Shown one piece after another: positions 1 to 13,293 of a stretch of DNA of 13,293 bases (positions within the stretch are counted from its first letter, which is position 1; each line of letters begins with the position of its first letter). The stretch lies in contig JAOXYB010028667.1 in assembly GCA_028565635.1 (NCBI GenBank), positions 1 to 13,293 of the forward strand, written 5' to 3'. The DNA is from Phoronis ovalis (lineage: Eukaryota > Phoronida > Phoronidae). Below the pieces are notes generated by a model. The model did not search any database and had not been told where the DNA came from. It saw only the letters and a list, made by a program, of their open reading frames with translations. Position numbers and translations under genes: made by a program.

Positions 1-190
1 AAGTCGCTTCGTGTCCACAAGTTAAGTCGCTTAAAGCGCATCAGGAAAAAGTTAATTCACCTCGGGAAGAGGATTCATTTTTGCTTGATGCGCTTTATTT
101 TAATGCTCTTGAAGCGAATTAATCGCGTGCACACTAGAGGCTGAAGCGCATTATTATAAAGCGCTCTATTGTGAAGCGCTCTAAGTCGTA
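1..190. repeat. Repeat-rich segment with AAGCGC/GCGCTT motifs, one hairpin and a 15-base tandem period
   Basis: The sequence shows three layers. AAGTCGCTT occurs at 1-9 and again at 24-32. Bases 32-56 and 73-97 form an imperfect inverted repeat (21 of 25 positions pair) around a 16-base loop, with TGATGCGCTTTA as the perfect part of the right arm. AAGCGC starts at 144, 159 and 174, exactly 15 bases apart, and also at 34, with AAGCGA at 112. The motif density and higher GC set it apart from the AT-rich DNA that follows. It is probably the end of a non-autonomous transposable element or a small satellite; I do not recognise the family. No protein is supported here. Confidence 0.6.
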
Positions 191-333
191 AGTCTGAATG
201 GGTCTACAGACTATATATCTTATAAATTTACTATATAAATTGTTTTAAAACTGTAAGCTCACAAAGTCAACAATTTGTTTTAAAATTAATAGACCATATT
301 ATTATCAGATTTTGACGCTTGTATTGCCCAATT

Positions 334-384
334 ATGCTTCTGAATCAATTTCCACCTTCACTATCTTTACTTTGGATAGTGATG
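334..384 (+). other. Candidate signal-peptide exon (tentative)
   Basis: An ATG at 334 opens 17 codons, MLLNQFPPSLSLLWIVM, hydrophobic enough for a signal peptide, and these end exactly before a consensus donor, GTAAGTAAGG, at 385. If used, the intron is phase 0. It could therefore not join directly to the first certain exon at 3233, which starts in phase 1, so at least one more exon would be needed between them. Read through, the frame stops at 480 after 48 codons. TATA-like AT runs lie at about 210-245, but no promoter can be called. It may be the first exon of the SVEP1-like gene, of another gene, or chance. Confidence is low. Confidence 0.2.
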
Positions 385-407
385 GTAAGTAAGGAAGGGT
401 GCTGGAT

Positions 408-638
408 TAGTTCAGATTGCCCCGCTCCCTTTTCAAGCAAACATGCTACCAATCTGAGATTGGGATGCAATGTGATTTAATAACAGATCGAACTCAAGGC
501 AACACCACAGCTATTTACCGAAGTAAGTCCAAGATGGCATTACAAGCATTTCCGGAACCTTCGGTCATGTGTTTTCGATATGGAACTAATATGTCCGAAA
601 ATGCTTGTAGCACCAGCTTATCATTGCTCCCGTAAACA
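408..638 (+). other. Short open frame with weak Ig-like features; possible gene fragment
   Basis: A frame open between a TAG at 408 and a TAA at about 636 encodes roughly 75 residues with four cysteines and two Asn-glycosylation sequons (NTT, NMS). Its central part reads AFPEPSVMCFRYG, which resembles the turn and strand-C region of Ig domains (PEPxxxWFRxG), with a Cys where the Trp would be. The following NMSENACS would fit the next strand. It overlaps the candidate signal-peptide frame (334-480) in a different frame. No clear acceptor, and no second half of an Ig domain, is visible. It may be a decayed exon of an Ig-superfamily protein or a chance ORF. Confidence 0.18.
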
Positions 639-738
639 GCGACATTGCTGATCTTGATTAAATTGTTTATTTTTCATAAACAAGCAGTTCCGCGGGATTC
701 GGCTCGGTAATACGGAATTCCATATAATTTTTGAGCTC

Positions 739-1059
739 CTAGGTGACATTTAATATTTGAAAGGGGACATTTATTGCGAGCAAAATAATTATCAAATTTA
801 CCAAATTATAAGGCACCATTTGTTCTTTTTGGCATAAACATTTGGAATTTTTTGTTAATTTGTTGTAAAACATGTTTGCTATCAATGTACTAGTATGCTG
901 CATGCTATAGGTTTGCATCTTACTGTAAGCATCTACTAGGTTCTGAATTAAGTCACAAAATAAATCCTGGTGTATGTAACATCTACACAAGTTTCTTAAA
1001 ATAGGTAATAAAATGTCCCTTGGAATGTACTGTACAGACTGCTGGTACCATTGAGGCAA
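739..1059 (-). other. Unrecognised 106-codon ORF, possibly from a transposable element
   Basis: A minus-strand ORF starting MPQWYQQSVQY, with several cysteines (RNLCRCYIHQDLFCDLI), is longer than most chance ORFs in such AT-rich DNA. An in-frame TGA lies a few codons upstream of its first ATG. On the same strand, just upstream, is TACAGGGTGGCACAGCAA (about 1076-1093), which looks like the terminal sequences of some DNA transposons. I do not recognise a transposase or other domain, and no matching inverted end was seen nearby. It may be a degraded mobile-element fragment. No function is proposed. Confidence 0.15.
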
Positions 1060-1232
1060 TATTCAGAACAGAAGTTGCTGTGCCACCCTGTATATATGCA
1101 GTTCTGTTTGTTTTATCAGTTCATTTGAGTAAATGTGAAATTGGTTGATAAAACATCTCTATTAATCAAATCTGTCTTCTGGTATAACTTGTCTGAAAGT
1201 GGTGTTTAAGGTGACTAGATGATTTCTGGGAA

Positions 1233-1360
1233 TTCCTCCATAAGAACAACACGAAAAATATTATTAATAAATGATCATAAATCTTTGAAGCATTTCCAAG
1301 AAGAAAGGATTAATAGTATAAAAATAAAATAATAATTTTCGTGTTGTTCTTATGGAGGAA
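1233..1360. mobile_element. MITE-like palindromic element with 25-base perfect terminal inverted repeats
   Basis: Bases 1233-1257 and 1336-1360 are perfect inverted repeats (left arm begins TTCCTCCATAAGAACA). After one mismatch the pairing continues through TATTATT, giving about 33 paired bases on each side. Outside the perfect arms a looser match runs on to about 1225 and 1368 (12 of 15 positions). The whole unit is about 128 bases with an AT-rich core and no ORF, as expected of a miniature inverted-repeat transposable element. No clear target-site duplication is visible: the flanks read CTGGGAA and GTACCTG. The transposase superfamily is therefore open. In a transcript it would fold into a long hairpin. 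Confidence 0.7.
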
Positions 1361-1370
1361 GTACCTGATT

Positions 1371-3232
1371 ATTTCATGGTTTACTTGTAAATGGTCAAGA
1401 TATCTGCTTTGAAGTTTAAATATAAACATATTAAATACATATTTACAAAAACTGATATGCCACTATAAAGAAGTGTGGTTTTCAGATTTTTGTAGCTGTT
1501 TTTGCACAAAGTTGAATATATCAATTCAAACTCCTGTATTTAAAAATCTGAAATTTTGCGTAACTACGCAGATCACCAAACTGGCATCACAATGTCGAAA
1601 GTTTGGTTTGAAATCTTGATGAGTTGTTAAAAACTGTAAGACTTGGGTGTTGCAATTTAAAAAAAGTTTAGTTACCTTATTTTATTTTCAAACTTTGTTT
1701 GCTATGTTTTTGAAATATGCATGGATTTAAAGATACTGATTTTCCGATCTCCAAAGTTTTTGCTTTCCCAGTGAAATATGTTGTCCTTTTGTCAGGTTGG
1801 TAGTGGTAGGGTAATTAGGTTAATTCTGATCATGGAATGTGATTGTGTGTTGTGTCTACAAACAGTGTTGAGATCACATGGTTTACCCATTAAAAACAGT
1901 TGTTATGGCAGTCTTAGTAAACCTGCATCAATCTTTTTAAAAATAGGCTAAATTCACAAAAAGTAGAAATGTCGACCAAAACTTAATACAAAATGCTAAG
2001 ATTTAGGTCTAATATAAAAAGTTGTGTGCTTGCAGAAATGGGGGTATACGTGGGTCCCCCAAAATAGAGCATGTCACCGTCCCATCAAAGTTAGTGTGTG
2101 GATTTTACCCATATATACTCCTTAATGGTAAACATCCAGATTGTGTCCATTGCTCACTGTTTGCCTATAGATGCCTGTTGGTGCATTTTTTAAGGTCGTT
2201 TCGGTTTGTCAAAATCGTGTCAATATTTACCCAGTAATGGTTTGAAAGAAATAGAGTAGGTAGGTAGGCATTTTTTAATTGTTTGACCATAACATGAAAA
2301 AGACAATTAAAATAATAACAACACATGTATTTGCTGTGAAATATGAAAAAAGAGTTTTTTGGGAATGCTGTTTCCACAATTTAACTTTCATGTGCACAGT
2401 GGTACATTTTATGAATAAAATTGTACTCATTCTGCATCAAAATAAGACACTTGACAAATAAATGACTATGATTTTACCTGTAAATAAATGAACCATTATT
2501 TGGGAATAAAAAATTGTTACATTGAACACCTGGCTAATGTTTTGTGAAAACTTGGGAAAAGGTCATGTATATAGACATGTCATGTGACCTCAATAATTGG
2601 CCTAAGTCCACCATTCGACTCCCCATCCAACTCAATAGAAAAATGTAACTTTCATGCACATATCAAATAGAGCAACATTCCCATAACTATTGTCTCTTAA
2701 TAATGTGAGCATACACTCTTTGATACACTACCAGTTAATTTTTCGTTCGTCTTGTCCATACTGATTTTGAGAAAAACGCATTAGAACAAAATTGACCCAT
2801 GAATCGCACTACATTCCTGTGGCAAATAGGCCCGAATTCAAATTCCGATTTTTTAAAAATTGTAATGATCTTTGGAATTTGAATTTTATTGCTTTAGTCA
2901 GAAAGTACAACATGTTGACATTACAAAACACCCAAATTTTAAACACCTTGCCCCCTCAAAAAGAAAAAAATTTGTGTATTAATATACCGGTAGTGTCAGC
3001 AAAGCCTCGTGCTATGGTGTATTTAGGCCAATTAAGTAGTTTACACTGGCCATAATTAAAACATTATTCTATATTCCATAGAACTTTTCTTTGGCTGAAG
3101 GTAGCTTGAAGAACCTTGCACTTCTTTTCTGCTAACTGTGTATGGTAAACATATTTCCCAACATTGCTCAAAACAAATTAAGTTTCCTTCTAAATGACAT
3201 AAATTGTTTAGTTGATGTTTGCTTCACTACAG
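1371..3232. other. AT-rich non-coding stretch upstream of the first certain exon
   Basis: I find no convincing exon, RNA gene or mobile element here. Short ORFs at 2022-2237, 2279-2461 and 2792-3055 lack recognisable domains. In particular, no VWA metal-binding motif (DxSxS), expected just upstream of the EGF-like exon in SVEP1, was seen. A small GC-rich stem, TGGGGG/CCCCCA, sits at 2039-2044 and 2056-2061, directly after an acceptor-like TGTGCTTGCAG. The last part (about 3195-3232) is the polypyrimidine-AG end of an intron. The stretch is best read as intron DNA, most of it part of an intron whose 5' exon is out of view. Confidence 0.5.
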
Positions 3233-13070
<9,838 letters not shown>

Positions 13071-13098
13071 GTGCGTGTATTTTTTTTTGCAGGATTTA

Positions 13099-13293
13099 CT
13101 CGTATTAAGAAATGTAACCAAAGATTATAATTCATACTTTTGTTATAGATTTAAATACATACCTTGAGGGAACCATCCCTGATGTTACATTGGCCTAGTC
13201 ACTGTTTCCAAAATCTCTCGTATTAAGAAATGTAACCAAAGATTATAATTCATACTTTTGTTATAGATTTAAATACATACCTTGAGGGAACCA
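13099..13293. repeat. Tandem direct repeat, period 118, second copy cut by the window end
   Basis: Bases 13099-13175 and 13217-13293 are identical over 77 positions, starting CTCGTATTAAGAAATG. The unique spacer in the first unit is 13176-13216. Perfect identity, against the heavily diverged intronic repeat upstream, means either a very recent duplication or an assembly fault at a contig edge. Each copy includes an acceptor-like CTTTTGTTATAG, at 13148 and 13266. Confidence 0.85.

Noticed and set aside
374-388. GATAGTGATGG read as part of a VWA DxSxS motif
   Set aside because: The frame gives D-S-D-G-K then a stop, so the motif is incomplete and has no flanking VWA sequence.
2022-2237. Exon-like ORF after TGTGCTTGCAG, with a GC-rich stem
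   Set aside because: The acceptor looks good, but the translation has no known domain and no matching donor in a phase that would join to 3233.
2560-2590. Inverted AGGTCA and TGACCT half-sites (nuclear-receptor-like)
   Set aside because: Half-sites 19 bases apart are easily found by chance in this amount of sequence, and there is no promoter context.
2792-3055. 87-codon ORF upstream of the first EGF exon, as a VWA candidate
   Set aside because: No DxSxS motif, no VWA-like strand pattern, and no donor near its end; it reads as AT-rich chance sequence.
13071-13100. Poly-T then GCAG at 13081-13092 as an acceptor
   Set aside because: It would leave a 22-base intron, too short to splice, and the frame stops soon after.

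Overview
The window is eukaryotic genomic DNA: AT-rich, with short coding islands separated by introns of about 200-700 bases that obey GT-AG. It carries the middle of one large multi-exon gene on the + strand. Sixteen consecutive coding exons (3233-13070, 3369 coding bases, 1123 codons) join in frame with no internal stop. Their domain order is EGF-like, ephrin-receptor-like (GCC2/GCC3), three sushi/CCP, two HYR, a fourth sushi, a linker pair with a tetra-arginine cleavage motif and a Ser/Thr/Asn-rich stretch, three GCC2/GCC3, then five EGF-like domains. This is the order of vertebrate SVEP1 (polydom) between its VWA domain and its pentraxin domain, so I call the gene a SVEP1 orthologue or close homologue. 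Divergence from the human protein, intron size and base composition suggest an invertebrate, perhaps a mollusc or other lophotrochozoan; the species cannot be fixed from the sequence.

Layout. 1-190: repeat-rich DNA with AAGCGC/GCGCTT motifs, a hairpin and a 15-base tandem period. 334-640: two short ORFs, one like a signal peptide ending at a good splice donor, one weakly Ig-like. 739-1059: an unexplained minus-strand ORF. 1233-1360: a MITE-like palindromic element. 1371-3232: AT-rich DNA in which I see no gene. 3233-13070: the SVEP1-like exons and their introns. 13099-13293: a 118-base-period tandem duplication running to the window edge, with an acceptor and an in-frame stop in each full unit.

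Fourteen of the 15 introns within the gene are phase 1, the usual state of shuffled extracellular modules, so most single-exon skips would keep the frame. The exception is the phase-2 intron 8464-9154, which ties the two linker exons together. The product is a secreted, disulfide-rich, glycosylated extracellular-matrix protein. Its N-terminus (signal peptide, VWA) and its C-terminus (pentraxin and the long sushi array, if present) lie outside the window or were not found in it.
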